DNA of 64,000 nucleotides from Theodoxus fluviatilis (lineage: Eukaryota; Mollusca; Gastropoda; Cycloneritida; Neritidae), in the NCBI GenBank assembly GCA_034096865.1, contig JAWQFJ010001324.1:38717-102716 (forward strand), written 5' to 3'. The first letter of the stretch is position 1. Each line of letters begins with the position of its first letter. Shown here one piece after another: positions 39,201-52,900 of the stretch. The notes under the pieces are model-generated. The model was not told where the DNA came from and made no database searches. It saw only the letters and a program-made list of their open reading frames with translations. Position numbers and translations under genes: made by a program.

Positions 39201-42200
39201 ACGAATCGAGTAGGATGGATTGATGGATTGAGTTTTAGGACCTATCAGCCTTGTAGGCTATATAAGGCCACAACGTTGACAAACGCCCACTTTCATCAAT
39301 GCACAAAAATTACTAACGACAGTGGATTATGGTACGATTCACTCAAGTTACATGAAGCACACTCAGAACTATGGGATAGGTTCGAGTTCCACTGCCCGTA
39401 TGAGCATGTTAGACCTCCAATCACGGAAAATCACATGAACCGTTAGAACGAAATTCCAATCTCGATTTCCCTTGTCACCCTCGAAGGATTTAGGGATGAG
39501 CCCAAGGGCCCATCAGCCATGAAGGTCAAACACGGTTACAGAGTAATTCAACCCGATAAAATTTTTGAAAGAGATAAATGGAGAAATATCGACAAACATT
39601 AAAGACATAGTATGGCTCTAATACGAGATGAATGGATGGATGGAGTTTCAAGGTCTATCAGCCTTTGTAGGCTATGTCAGGTCATTTATCACGGAAGCTT
39701 CTTACTAATTGCGTAGGGAGACGCGGTGGGTCTATTCTGACCCAACGGGTACATGGGGCGAGGTCAACACGAAGTACGTACCCATCCACAGCAAGAAATA
39801 TCCTGCCCATTGAGATCTCGACTAAGGCCTTGCACCGCCCAGCATCTGTAACAAGCACGCACTTAGCCTCTCTGCATTTCAGTGTGAACGAAAATCTCAC
39901 AACTACACGAATAATAAATGAATGAATGATTGAACAAATGAACTAGTGAATGCATAGATAAATAAAACTATTGAACGATCACATATGGATAAAATGAACG
40001 AACGAACATATCAATATCTATTGCATGAATACACAAAGACGAATGACCACATAGAGGATTGATGTATTAAAGAATCAAAATATTTATCAGTAACGTAAAG
40101 TGGAACTATTTTGTAAAATAAAGTGAACTAACGAACATGCCGTTGCGACACGATTCTCATCGAGAAATAAAACATAGGTTTAAAATGTCTGAAACAATGA
40201 CTTAACCAAGGAAAGGAAATATACACCCCGGAGTTCGGGATGGGTTTTGGGGCGAGGGAAGTGTGAATGGATGGATGGATAGTTTTACGGCCTTAGCCTC
40301 TGTAGGCTATGTAAGGCCATAATGCACGAGAACAATTAGAATAGTTAAGGGCGCACGAAAATCAAGTCGCGATGTTCCTATTTATTCGCCTTGGACGAAG
40401 CGTGTAGGGAGACGGGGGGGATCTAATCTGACCCACAACAGGTGTGAGGGGATCAAAGAAATTATACGAGCCGAAAATGGCCTGTATGAACTGACTGATA
40501 TCGGCACACGTGGGGATAGGGAGATGGATGGTGTTTTACGGCCAATCAGCCTTTGTAGGCTATGTAAGGCCATTAAGAACGAAAATCACTACAACAGTTT
40601 ACAGCAAACGCAAATCAAGTCAGCGTCCCTAGTTATTCGCCTCTTACAAACCCGTAGAGACGCGGTGGGTCAATTTTTACCCCGAAATTCACAGGGGGAG
40701 AGAATGGTGGAAGCAAATTAGGGACAAAGATTTCAGAGCAAGAGGGAGCGAGATGCACACTGACCCGGATCCGGCGATGAAGTTGAGGTGACCCTCGTGT
40801 CCCAGGCCGTACTGCCTGTTGGTCACGTCTTTCTGCCAGGGCACGAAGCGCACGCACGTGTACATCTCTATCTTGTTCATGGCCACCTTGATCTGATTGA
40901 TGGCCTTCGCGTCTGAAAAAGGTTAAGTACATCCATCTAAGTTGCAAGCTACGCTAGTTGCTGATCATTAGGTCTATCCTCACGATTCTAATTACTGAGG
41001 AGAGGAGTGATAGTTTAGAACTATCAGCCAGGAGTTGTACCCTTTATAGGATGCATCAAAAGGCGTAAGCGAAATGCTGAACTCGCTGAGCTATAAAGAC
41101 TCTTCCTCGCTGAAACCATCCGAAAGCTTAAGTTATTATTCTCCATAAGAATTGACAATGTACGGCTGCCTGGCTTAGGAATTCCGACCAAGTGGCCGCT
41201 CAGAGCTGCGCCACAAGGTACATGTACCTGCAGGCGCCACTGCCCACTAAAAAGCGCAGACCCCGTGTCCGTACGACGTTGTCCTACTTCTGCAACTTGA
41301 ACCCAGCAATGACGTTACGCTCATGATAGGGGGGGGGGTATTTAAAATAGAAAACATTTCTGACATCTGCACACTTTGCTCAAATTATATCATAATCATG
41401 ACATACTTGGCGCCTGGCTGCGGCAAGTGATTAGCACAGCGTGCATCTCCCTCAACTTCCTTTCACAATAAGGTTGCTACGCATCTGCAGATAAATTGCA
41501 ACAGATCTCCATTTATCATCCGTACTGGTTCTGTCCACTCACCAGTGATGCTTTTGAAGATGTAGGGAACAATGGCTTTGGGCCAGCGCTTGTTAATGTC
41601 ATTCTCGATGATGCGCTTGCGGTGCGACAGCTGTTCAGGCTGGAAGGACTGGGGAGCAGATCTCTGAAAGGCCTGCTCATCTTCGGACGACAAGAAGTCC
41701 CCAACGTCTGGAAAGTTCTTGGACGCTGCCTGATCGCGACTAGTCTTGCCTCCAGCCTCATCTAGCCGGTCTGAAACAGATGGTATGCCATGCTTATTCA
41801 CCGGGTCTTGTAACCTGATTCTTACTTTGTTGTCCCGCGGTAGCCTCTATGATTGTGTGCGACCACTCCAAGCTCAGAAGAAAGCCCAAGGGGAAGAGGT
41901 TCTAACTCAAAAGGAGCCATCCAGCGATTTTGACCGTCTATTGTAATTTTGAAATTCATTATTAAACATTATGAACAAGCCAATGCACATAGCCACCCAC
42001 CCCATCTCATTTTCCTCTGCTGGAGAATTTAGCGGACAACCTTCTGAAAAATGGCATCACATGCGGAAGATGGGTCGGGTAAGTGGTAGTTGTCTGTTCA
42101 GAAGCCTTCAACCCAATGTCGATGAGGTTTAGCCCGTAAGTGTTGAATGTGGCTGAAGAACTCAGAGCCACAAGATCAGAGTATTATACCACAATATCAG

Positions 42201-43417
42201 GATTGGATTGATGGCGTTTACGGCCTATCAGCCTTTGTAGGCTATGTAAGGCCATTAAGCACGAAAATCACTAGAACAGTTTGGAGCAAACGCGAAATCA
42301 AGTCACGGCGTCGCTAGTTATTCGCCTCTTACGAATCGCGTAGGAAAACGCGGTGGGTCTATTCTTACCCCGAACCCACAGGGGGACCACAATATCAGGA
42401 AACGTATCTGGATGGTGTGCATGTTTGTGCTCTTGTGTGCGCATGCGAGTGCTTGTGCGTGATTATGAGAGAGAGAAAGAGAGAGAGAAAGAAAGAGATA
42501 TATATATAGGGGGGAGCGGCGGCACCCACACACACGGGGGCGCGGCGGTACCCCCACACACACACGAAAGGGCGGCGGCACCCACACACACACGAAAGGG
42601 CGGCGGCGCCCACACACACACGAAAGGGCGGCGGCACCACCACAGGGCCACACCCACCTCCACAGGGCCACACCCACACCGGGCCACACCAACACACACA
42701 CACACACACAGGGCCACACACACACACACAGGGCCACACACACACACACAGGGCCACACACACACACACAGGGCCACACACACACACACAGGGCCACACA
42801 CACACACACACACACGGCCACACACACACACACGGCCACACACACACAGGGCCACACACACACAGGGCCACACACACACAGGGCCACACACACACAGGGC
42901 CACACACACACAGGGCCACACACACACACAGGGCCACACACACACAGGGCCACACACACACAGGGCCACACACACACAGGGCCACACACAGACACACACA
43001 CACAGACACACACAGACACACACACACAGACAGACACACACACACACACACAGGGCCACACACACACACAGGGCCACACACACACACACACACACAGGGC
43101 CACACACACACACACACAGGGCCACACACACACACAGGGCCACACACACACACACACAGGGCCACACACACACACACACACACAGGGCCACACACACACA
43201 CAGGGCCACACACACACACAGGGCCACACACACACACAGGGCCACACACACACACACACACACAGGGCCACACACACACACACACACACAGGGCCACACA
43301 CACACACAGGGCCACACACACACACAGGGCCACACACACACACAGGGCCACACACACACACAGGGCCACACACACAGGGTCACACACACACAGGGTCACA
43401 CACACGCACACACAGGG

Positions 43418-43454
<37 letters not shown>

Positions 43455-43947
43455 GCCACACACACACACAGGGCCACACACACACACACAGGGCCACACA
43501 CACACACACACAGGGCCACACACACACACAGGGCCACAGACAGGGACACACACACACACACACAGGGCCACACACAGGGCCACACACACACACAGGGCCA
43601 CACACACACACACAGGGCCCCACACACACACACAGGGCCACACACACACACACACACAGGGCCACACACACACACAGAGACAAACACAGGGCCACACACA
43701 CACAGGGCCACACACACACACAGGGCCACACACACACACACACACACAGGGCCACACACACACACACACACAGGGCCACACACACACACACACACAGGGC
43801 CACACACACACACACACACACAGGGCCACACACACACACACACAGGGCCACACACACACACACAGGGCCACACACACACACACAGGGACACACACACACA
43901 GGGACACACACACACAGGGACACACACACACAGGGACACACACACAC

Positions 43948-43994
<47 letters not shown>

Positions 43995-46900
43995 GACACA
44001 CACACACACAGGGACACACACACACACAGGGACACACACACACAGGGACACACACACACAGGGACACACACACACACAGGGACACACACACACACAGGGA
44101 CACACACACACAGGGACACACACACACAGGGACACACACACACACACAGAGGGTCAGAGAGAGAGATACAAAACAAATTGTTTTAAGGCCATTGATCGCG
44201 AAATCAATCGATTTGTTAGAATAAGTCACGATTTCTCTACAGTAAGTTGCTTTGTACTAATCCTGTAGGGAAACGCAAAGAGTCCACTCTTACCCGACAC
44301 TCACAGGAGGATATGGATACAGACACGGGCATGCAGAGTCCATTCTTACCCCCAACTCACAGGATATTGATACAGACACACGGGCATGCAGAGTCCATTC
44401 TTACCCCCAGCTCACAGGAGGATATTGATACAGACACGGGCATGCAGAGTCCATTCTTACTCCCAGCTCACAGGATATTGATACAGACACACGGGCATGC
44501 AGAGTCCATTCTTACCCACAGCTCACAGGATATTGATACAGACACACGGGCATGCAGAGTCCATTCTTACCCCCAGCTCACAGGATATTGATACAGACAC
44601 GGGCATGCAGAGTCCATTCTTACCCCCAGCTCACAGGATATTGATACAGACACACGGGCATGCAGAGTCCATTCTTACACCCAACTCACAGGATATTGAT
44701 ACAGACACACGGGCATTCAGAGTCCATTCTTACCCCCAGCTCACAGGAGGATATTGATACAGACACGGGCATGCAGAGTCCATTCTTACTCCCAGCTCAC
44801 AGGATATTGATACAGACACACGGGCATGCAGAGGCCATTCTTACCCTCAACTCACAGGAGGATATTGATACAGACACACGGGCATGCAAAGTCCATTCTT
44901 ACCCCCAACTCACAGGATATTGATACAGACACACGGGCATGCAGAGTCCATTCTTACCCCCAGCTCACAGGAGGATATTGATACAGACACACGGGCATGC
45001 AGAGTCCATTCTTACCCCCAACTCACAGGATATTGATACAGACACACGGGCATGCAGAGTCCATTCTTACCCCCAGCTCACAGGATATTGATACAGACAC
45101 ACGGGCATGCAGAGTCCATTCTTACCCCCAACTCACACAGGATATTGATACAGACACACGGGCATGCAGAGTCCATTCTTACCCCCAGCTCACAGGATAT
45201 TGATACAGACACACGGGCATGCAGAGTCCATTCTTACTCCCAGCTCACAGGAGGACATTGATACAGACACACGGGCATGCAGAGTCCATTCTTACCCCCA
45301 GCTCACAGGATATTGATACAGACACACGGGCATGCAGAGTCCATTCTTACCCCCAACTCACAGGATATTGATACAGACACACGGGCATGCAGAGTCCATT
45401 CTTACCCCCAGCTCACAGGATATTGATACAGACACACGGGCATGCAGAGTCCATTCTTACCCACAGCTCACAGGATATTGATACAAACACACGGGCATGC
45501 AGAGTCCATTTTTACTCGCAGCTCACAGGAGGATATTGATACAGACACACGGGCATGCAGAGTCCATTCTTACACCCAACTCACAGGATATTGATACAGA
45601 CACACGGGCATGCAGAGTCCATTCTTACCCACAGCTCACAGGAGGATATTGATACAGACACACGGGCATGCAGAGTCCATTCTTACTCCCAGCTCACAGG
45701 ATATTGATACAGACACACGGGCATGCAGAGTCCATTCTTATCCCCAGCTCACAGGAGGATATTGATACAGACACACGGGCATGCAGAGTCCATTCTTACC
45801 CACAGCTCACAGGAGGATATTGATACAGACACACGGGCATGCAGAGTCCATCCTTACCCCCAGCTCACAGGATATTGATACAGACACACGGGCATGCAGA
45901 GTCCATTCTTACCCCCAGCTCACAGGATATTGATACAGACACACAATGCAGAGTCCATTCTTACCCCCAGCTCACAGGATATTGATACAGACACACAATG
46001 CAGAGTCCATTCTTACCCCCAGCTCACAGGATATTCATACAGACACACGGGCATGCAGAGTCCATTCTTACTCCCAGCTCACAGGAGGATATTGATACAG
46101 ACACACGGGCATACAGAGTCCATTCTTACCCCCAACTCACAGGAGGACATTGATACAGACACACGGGCATGCAGAGTCCATTCTTACTCCCAGCTCACAG
46201 GATATTGATACAGACACTGGCACGCATGGGAGGATGGTGTGTCCAATCTGGAATACGAACCTTGTTCCATGCGGTCCTTTATGTATTTGCTTTCATCCGA
46301 TTTGATTTGTTGCTCCTTTTGAGAGCTGGTCTGGTCAGGCTGGCCACGTCTCTGCCATCGTCCGGATGTCTCCAGTCTGTCCAGCAAGGCCAGCAGCTCC
46401 TCGGTCTTCTTGGACTGCTGCAGACAGTCCCAGTTATCCAGGTATTAGTTAGGAATCAACTCTTAACTTGTGGATGGGATGGGATGTGTGTGATATGATG
46501 GGATGGGATGGACTGATTTTCACAGTGTCATACGAGAAATCATTAAACTGTTTAGAGTAAAAGTCAAATTATAGTATTATTCACCTCCTACAAATTGCGT
46601 AGGGAAACGCGGTAGGTCAGTCCTTACCCACCCCCCACCCCCAGCCCACAAGGGTTTAACGTCAACAATACGGATGACAAATCAAGGAAGATCAGTAAAA
46701 AAAAGATGAAAGATGGAGGCTGAGGGGCACCATAACCTTGACAGTTTATTGGATGGACGGATTGAAGGGTGGGATAGATAGGTCGGTGGGAGAGTGGATG
46801 GAAGGATGAACTTTCGATTTACACCATCAGCCTTTGTAGGCTATGCAAGGCCTCTGATCGCGAAAATCAGCACTTCAAGCAATAAAATCTCTAGATATTT

Positions 46901-49900
46901 GCCTTTTAGGAATCAAGTAGACAAATGCGATGGGCCTATTCTTCCCCCGAGATGGAAGCCTTCAGCCAAACATTAAAAATAAACACGATTGTCAAGATGA
47001 TTCGAGCAAACCATTCAGAACCTAAGATGATATTACAACGTAATTAAAAAGAAATATGCAGTTATGAGCTCATTGTCACCATCGGTAAACCAAGTGTCAA
47101 AATAAGCGCCAACCAACAAGGAAATGAGCAACACATACGTAACATCATATATCAGAGTACAACGAGAAAGTTGGCACATGTAAACTCACTGAGAAAAAAA
47201 ATCCCCTACCCCAACTCCCCCCCAAATAAACAAAAACAAACACCACACTTACGCCCATAGTCTTATCCTTGGTCTGATCGTCATCGTCTTGCTTGGCGTT
47301 GTTGACGGTGATGGCCCATTTCTTGTCTTTAGCCATGGACCCCATCATGTTCGCATTGTCAGTGTTGGGTGTTCCCTCATCCAGGAGGTCGGGATTCGGA
47401 GGCTTGTCATCGAAGATGACGCTATGGATACCATGGTCGTCATTGCTGCTGTTCTGATCCGACTGCCGCCTTTCAAAGTGCTCGGCCACGCCACGACGAA
47501 TGACGTCATCGTTCCAGTCATTGTTCCAGTCATTGTTCCAGTCATTGTTCCAGTCACCGTTCAAGTCACCGTTTAAGTCACCGTTTAAGTCACCGTTTAA
47601 GTCACCGTTTAAGTCATCGCCCCAGTTCTCGTTCTTATCAGTGCTCTCCTCATTGCTATTCATGTCTATGTCAAACATAGAGGCTTGTATTTCGGCCAGG
47701 GTTTGCCGAGCCATGCCCTTGGCTGCGTTGAAGGCCCGTCTGAACTCCCGAGGATCAGCGTTGTCAGGAACTTGAGGGCCCTTGGGCAGCTGAAATTGAT
47801 GCATTAAAAAGATCAAGCAGCTGATGCAGAGAAATCAAGTCTTGAGGTGTGGTGGCTTCTTGTGCAAGTCACGCATGCATAAATACAGTGGCTTCACCGC
47901 CTCTCAGCCTTCGCATGCATGATAAGGACACGAGTGTTTAAACTCGCATAAAATGTGAATACACATTAAAATGTTCAAGACAACAGGGCATGAAGAGTAA
48001 AAGAAGAGTCGTAACTGGCTTTCAATAATAATTTCACTGACAAAACGAATGACTGCTGCCTGGGATGTAGATTCAAAAATCACCAAGGTTACCGTTCCAG
48101 GTTTTACTATAATATACCCAAAAAAACTCAGTGACTGGTGTAGGCGGGAGGAAATGAATTTCCTTTCCTCCAGCCTACATCAGTCACTAAGCTATATGTC
48201 GTCTTTTGTTTGTGTTGTCCTCTAAAAGAGTTTTATACTCGAAACGTTGACGTCTTGTTTTGTCGTGTATATTAATATCAAGCCTGGAACAGTAACCTTG
48301 GTTTTCTAAATAATAAATTCAGAATTTTGTCATTTGAAAATCACTTCATTAAAATATATTCAATATGTTTAGTATATTTGTGATACAAATTTAATGCATC
48401 TAACCCATCGTGAGGGGAGACGCGGTGACCCTGTACCTATCCCCTACCTACAGGGGTTTGTGGATTCCTTTGTGTCATGAGGCAAAGGTACGCTATACGT
48501 AGGTAGGGCTCCTGTCAGTCGTGTCTGACTATAGATCCTGGCCCTGGAGTTGTCAGGTTGCACGTTCTGCTGTGGCTTTTCAGTCAAATTCTGTTCCGTC
48601 CTACCAACCAGAGGTGCAAATTCCAAGAGCTTTAGGGTCGCGCTTGCAGACATCCGTATATCGTAGTTGTGGACGTCGGGCTGATCTGCCTGTCGACAGT
48701 TCGTCAGATAAGAGGTCCTTGGTGAGGAAATGGAGTTTTACGTCCTATACGCCTTTGTAGGCTATGCAAGGCCATTGATCCCGAAAATCACGGAAGTTGT
48801 TAAATTAGAGCAAGTCACGGTGTTCCTAATTATTCGCCTCTTACGAAGCGGATAGGAATACATGATGGGTTTATTCTTACCGTCAACCGACAGGGGGAAG
48901 GTCCTTTGGGATTCAACCATGATTGCTCAATAGACATACCCCAGCCAGCGAATTCTACGCTGCCCAAGAAGGTGTGCATGCCTGGAAGATTTGCCTAAAT
49001 AAAGACCTCCGAGTTTGAAACCCTGACCAGTCATCCCATTACATGTAGTGGAAGGACACTTACATGCAGCGAGCGATAGAAGTTGGGGTCGGGTGGACTC
49101 AGGTCGGGGTCATTGTCCATCCTCTCCAGCCAGTCGTCGACCTGTTCCATCTCTATCAATAGCGCCATAATCTTGGTCTCGTCAGGTGTGCGATGCAGAT
49201 CCAGGCGACCCTACAACAATAAGTCACACGCTGATGCTTCCCTGACTGGGGTTTAATCTTTGTTGATCTGTGTCTGTGTGTGTGTGTGTTTGTGTGTGTT
49301 AGTGTGTTAGTGTGTGGTGTTGTATGTATGTATGTATGTATGTATGTATGTATGTATGCATGCATGCATGTCGAACATCGCTACAACGCACAGTTTGACA
49401 AATATCTCCCACTTTCTGCAGAAATCCAGAACGGATTTAATTGTAAGAGATGTGTTCTTGTGGGAGCCCTTGGAAGTGTTCACAGTCGTGTGATCAGTGA
49501 ACTGCAGATGGTAGGGATAGCCAAATCCAGGGCAAAGAACATCGATAGATACTTGTCCGTCAGTGCCATGATAGGCTCTAGCCTGATCTGGAAACAAAGA
49601 TGCAGGAAGGTCTTGCCGGGTGAGGGGCGAGTTGACAAGGCAGACATACTTGAACTCAGTGACTACTGACAGTCCAGTCATTGTTTCACAGCTAAGGGGA
49701 GGTAATACAATTACTCCCCTTGGATTGCCTCACCACAACTTTGTACTTTGAAATGTGTTACAAGTATGCACATATTCACGCCTGCACTTTTGCTCTGTAT
49801 CAACATCAATAACCTGTTTTTTGTGCTGCAATTGCTTTATAATATTGCACGTGCTCGTGTCTTCAGTCATGCATTGTATCAATGTGGGTGGAGATCCTCT

Positions 49901-52900
49901 GATGTGTACATCCTTATTATATCATTGACACTCTTGCGGTTGGACTTCACGTAAGTGTTTGTGAAGTTAAAAAATTATCAAATTCGTGGGTGAGGAGAAA
50001 TGTCGAGAAATAATGAGGGTATACATCATTAACATCTGATTGAAAGTAACTTGCTGAAAAGGAAAGTGATGGTAATCATGGCTTGTTGTAAATACCTATT
50101 CTGGTGTTTCTAATGCTAATTGATATAAGGGAGAGATGGATGGATGGATGATGGATGGTGTTTTACGGCCTATGAGCCTTTGAAGGCTATGTAAGGCCAG
50201 TAAGCACGAACATCACTGGAGCAGTTTAGAGTAAACGCAAGCTACGGTGTCTAGTCATTCGCCTCTTACGAATCGCGTAGGGAGACGAGGTGGGTCAATT
50301 CTTACCCCGAACCCACAGGGGGGGAATATAAGGGAGAGACCAGAGTGGTTAATGTGTGAAATGATCTCATGGGCTGTTGCTACTAGGCAGTGTCCTGTCT
50401 TGCGTTGTACTCTTTTTCATGTACCTATTCATGTATGCCGACTTGCACTATTCTTTCAAGAATAAAGTCATTTTGATATGCATGTATACATGCATGTATG
50501 TATGCATGTGTGTGCGTGTGCGTGTGCGTGTGTGTGTGCGTGTGTGTGTGTGTGCGTGTGCGTATGTGTGCGTGCGAGTGTGATGGAGTTTTACATCCTA
50601 TCAGACTTTGTGGGCTATATGGCCATTAAGCACAAAAAATCACTTGAACAGTATAGAGTAAACGCAAATCAAGTCACGGTGTCCCTAGTTATTCGCCTCT
50701 TACGATGGATGGATGGATGGATGGATGGATGGATGGATGGATGGATGGATGGATGGATGGATGGATGGATGGATGGATGGATGGATGGATGGATGGATGG
50801 ATGGATGGATGGATGGATGGATGGATGGATGGATGGATGGATGGTGTTTTACGGCCTATCAGCTTTTGTAGGCTATGTAAGGCCACTAAGCACGAAAATC
50901 ACTGGAACAGGTTAGAGTAAACGCAAATCAAGTCACGGTGTCCCTAGTTTTTCGCCTCTTACGAATCATGTCGGAAAACGTGGTGTATCTATTCTGACCT
51001 CCAACCAACAGGGGGTCAAGCGGATGATGAGCAAACTGATACTAGCCCGATTCGACAAGAGGGTATTAAAGACACTGGAGGGCAAAACGCCAGAAAACGC
51101 ATCTCCGAGAGTTTTGAATACGATTATCAAAAAGGTGACTAATTTCGTTTCATAAAAGTACTTGTTTTTCCATAGGGTCTGAAAAGCACTCATTCCGCGT
51201 GGGTCGAATAGAAGATTTGAATTTATCACGGTGTAACTGGTGCACATTACGCCATTCTCAAATCGCCAGTCCTTTCTGAGCATGCTCTGTATACTCACAT
51301 TTAATCCTGGTGTAAAAGTAAGTGTAAAACATTGCTAGGACGGATGGATAGTGTTTACGGCCTGTCAGCCTTCGTAGGCTATGTAAGGCGCACGAAAATC
51401 ACTAGAACAGTTTACAGTAAACGCTAATCAAGTCACGGTGTCCCTAGATATTCTCTTACGAATTGCGTAGGGAGACGCGGTGGGTCAATTCTTCCCCCGA
51501 ACCCACAGGGGGCACGTGGCTAGGACATTTCACTCTGGCTGCCCATCAACTTCAACGGACGTTTCCTCAATGCGACAGATTTGCGGCTAGGCGACTACAA
51601 TCTGCTACGACTTCATTTTGAGTTATCCGAATTTTACTATTTTTGCACCAATTCATAGCTCGTTTTTGTTTTTAATTATGCCGATATAAAATGTTCAAAT
51701 GCGACTTTATGCACTTTTTGCTGGATAAAGTCACAATTGATTTTCCGAGCTTACTCGAGTGAGCGGGGTATGGACGGAGTTATATGGCCTATCAGCTTTT
51801 GTAGGCTATTTAAGGTCGACATTAATCACGAGGAACATGACAATGTCATAAGTCACGGTTCCCCTAGTTATTTGCCTCTAACGAAACACGTAGCGAGACA
51901 TGGTGGGTAAATTCGTACCCCCTAAACCACATGGGGGCAGCCTTAATTGATGAACATGGGAGTTTCACGGCCTACGTATGGCCATTGATCACAAAAATCA
52001 CTAGTGCTGGTAAGAACAAGACAAGTCATGTCACAATCAAACCAACTGAGAAGAGCATAGCCAGAAAATGTTTGAAAGCATAGACTGTCAATGCTTACGT
52101 CTTGATTGTGCATCAGATGAGGGATGCCTTTGCGGACTTCCACGTATGTGCGATCTTGTCCCGAGTTCTGCCCTGACAAGAAGTCGTCTTGCTGAAATAA
52201 AGACAAGGCCAATGAAAATCCAGTCTGTGTACATGTTAGTGTCTGCGTCAATGTGCGCATTTAACTTGGGCAGAGTGGCGCCTGGCTGCGGAATTCTTAC
52301 CAATAATTTTTCGGTTCACTTTCCGCAACGATGAAAACATACAGTACAAGTGCATACTGGAATAAAGGAGAACAAAAATCCATCAAATGGACATTGCGTC
52401 TCACTTTCCCCCGCACACCACACCCCTTGTCTCTCGCACGCACGCGCACTCACAAGCTCGCACGCACGCACGCACGCGCGCTCGCCCACACGACCGCGCA
52501 CACATACGCACAGCTTGTAAGAGTCACATTAAATGACAAGGTAAAAAAGCCTTATTTTAACTCCTGCATTCACAAAGAGAATAGAATCCCTTTTACAACG
52601 CCTCGCATCTCTATCAGCGTCAAGTTGGATCAGAAGAGAGGAGTTGACAGGGATAACGATTGCTGTAGGTTACTGCAAACAATTACTGCTGGTGTTTGTC
52701 GTCGTTGTCCTCGTCACTACCAGCGCCACCATAAATGAATGAATGACGTGGCTTGTTAGTGTTTGTAGGCCAAGTAAAACTATTGACAAAATCATAAGGG
52801 TTGGTTCGAGTCTAGTCTTGATTTCCCTGGTTGCAAGAAACTCCCAACAGAGCGAGACAGACTATCTTCAGAGGAAGAGCCCTTAATCCTTTCTGACAGT

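Noticed and set aside
40440..40510. Minus-strand peptide [19 protein letters not shown] as a possible astacin exon
   Set aside because: It does not match the family segment expected between exons 7 and 9, whereas the 64-bp exon at 39782-39845 does and keeps phase.
42353..44229. Very long open frames (up to about 620 codons) on both strands
   Set aside because: They are translations of the (CA)n-GGGCCA minisatellite and contain only THTHTGP- or VCVC-type repeats.
44305..46215. A regular array of ~55-bp units that might suggest a CRISPR
   Set aside because: There are no unique spacers; the whole unit repeats, the genome is animal, and half of the unit comes from SINE-1.
47500..47775. Plus-strand frame with FKSPFKSP repeats
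   Set aside because: It is the antisense shadow of the NGDL/NNDW repeats of exon 4, which has flanking splice sites and phase on the minus strand.
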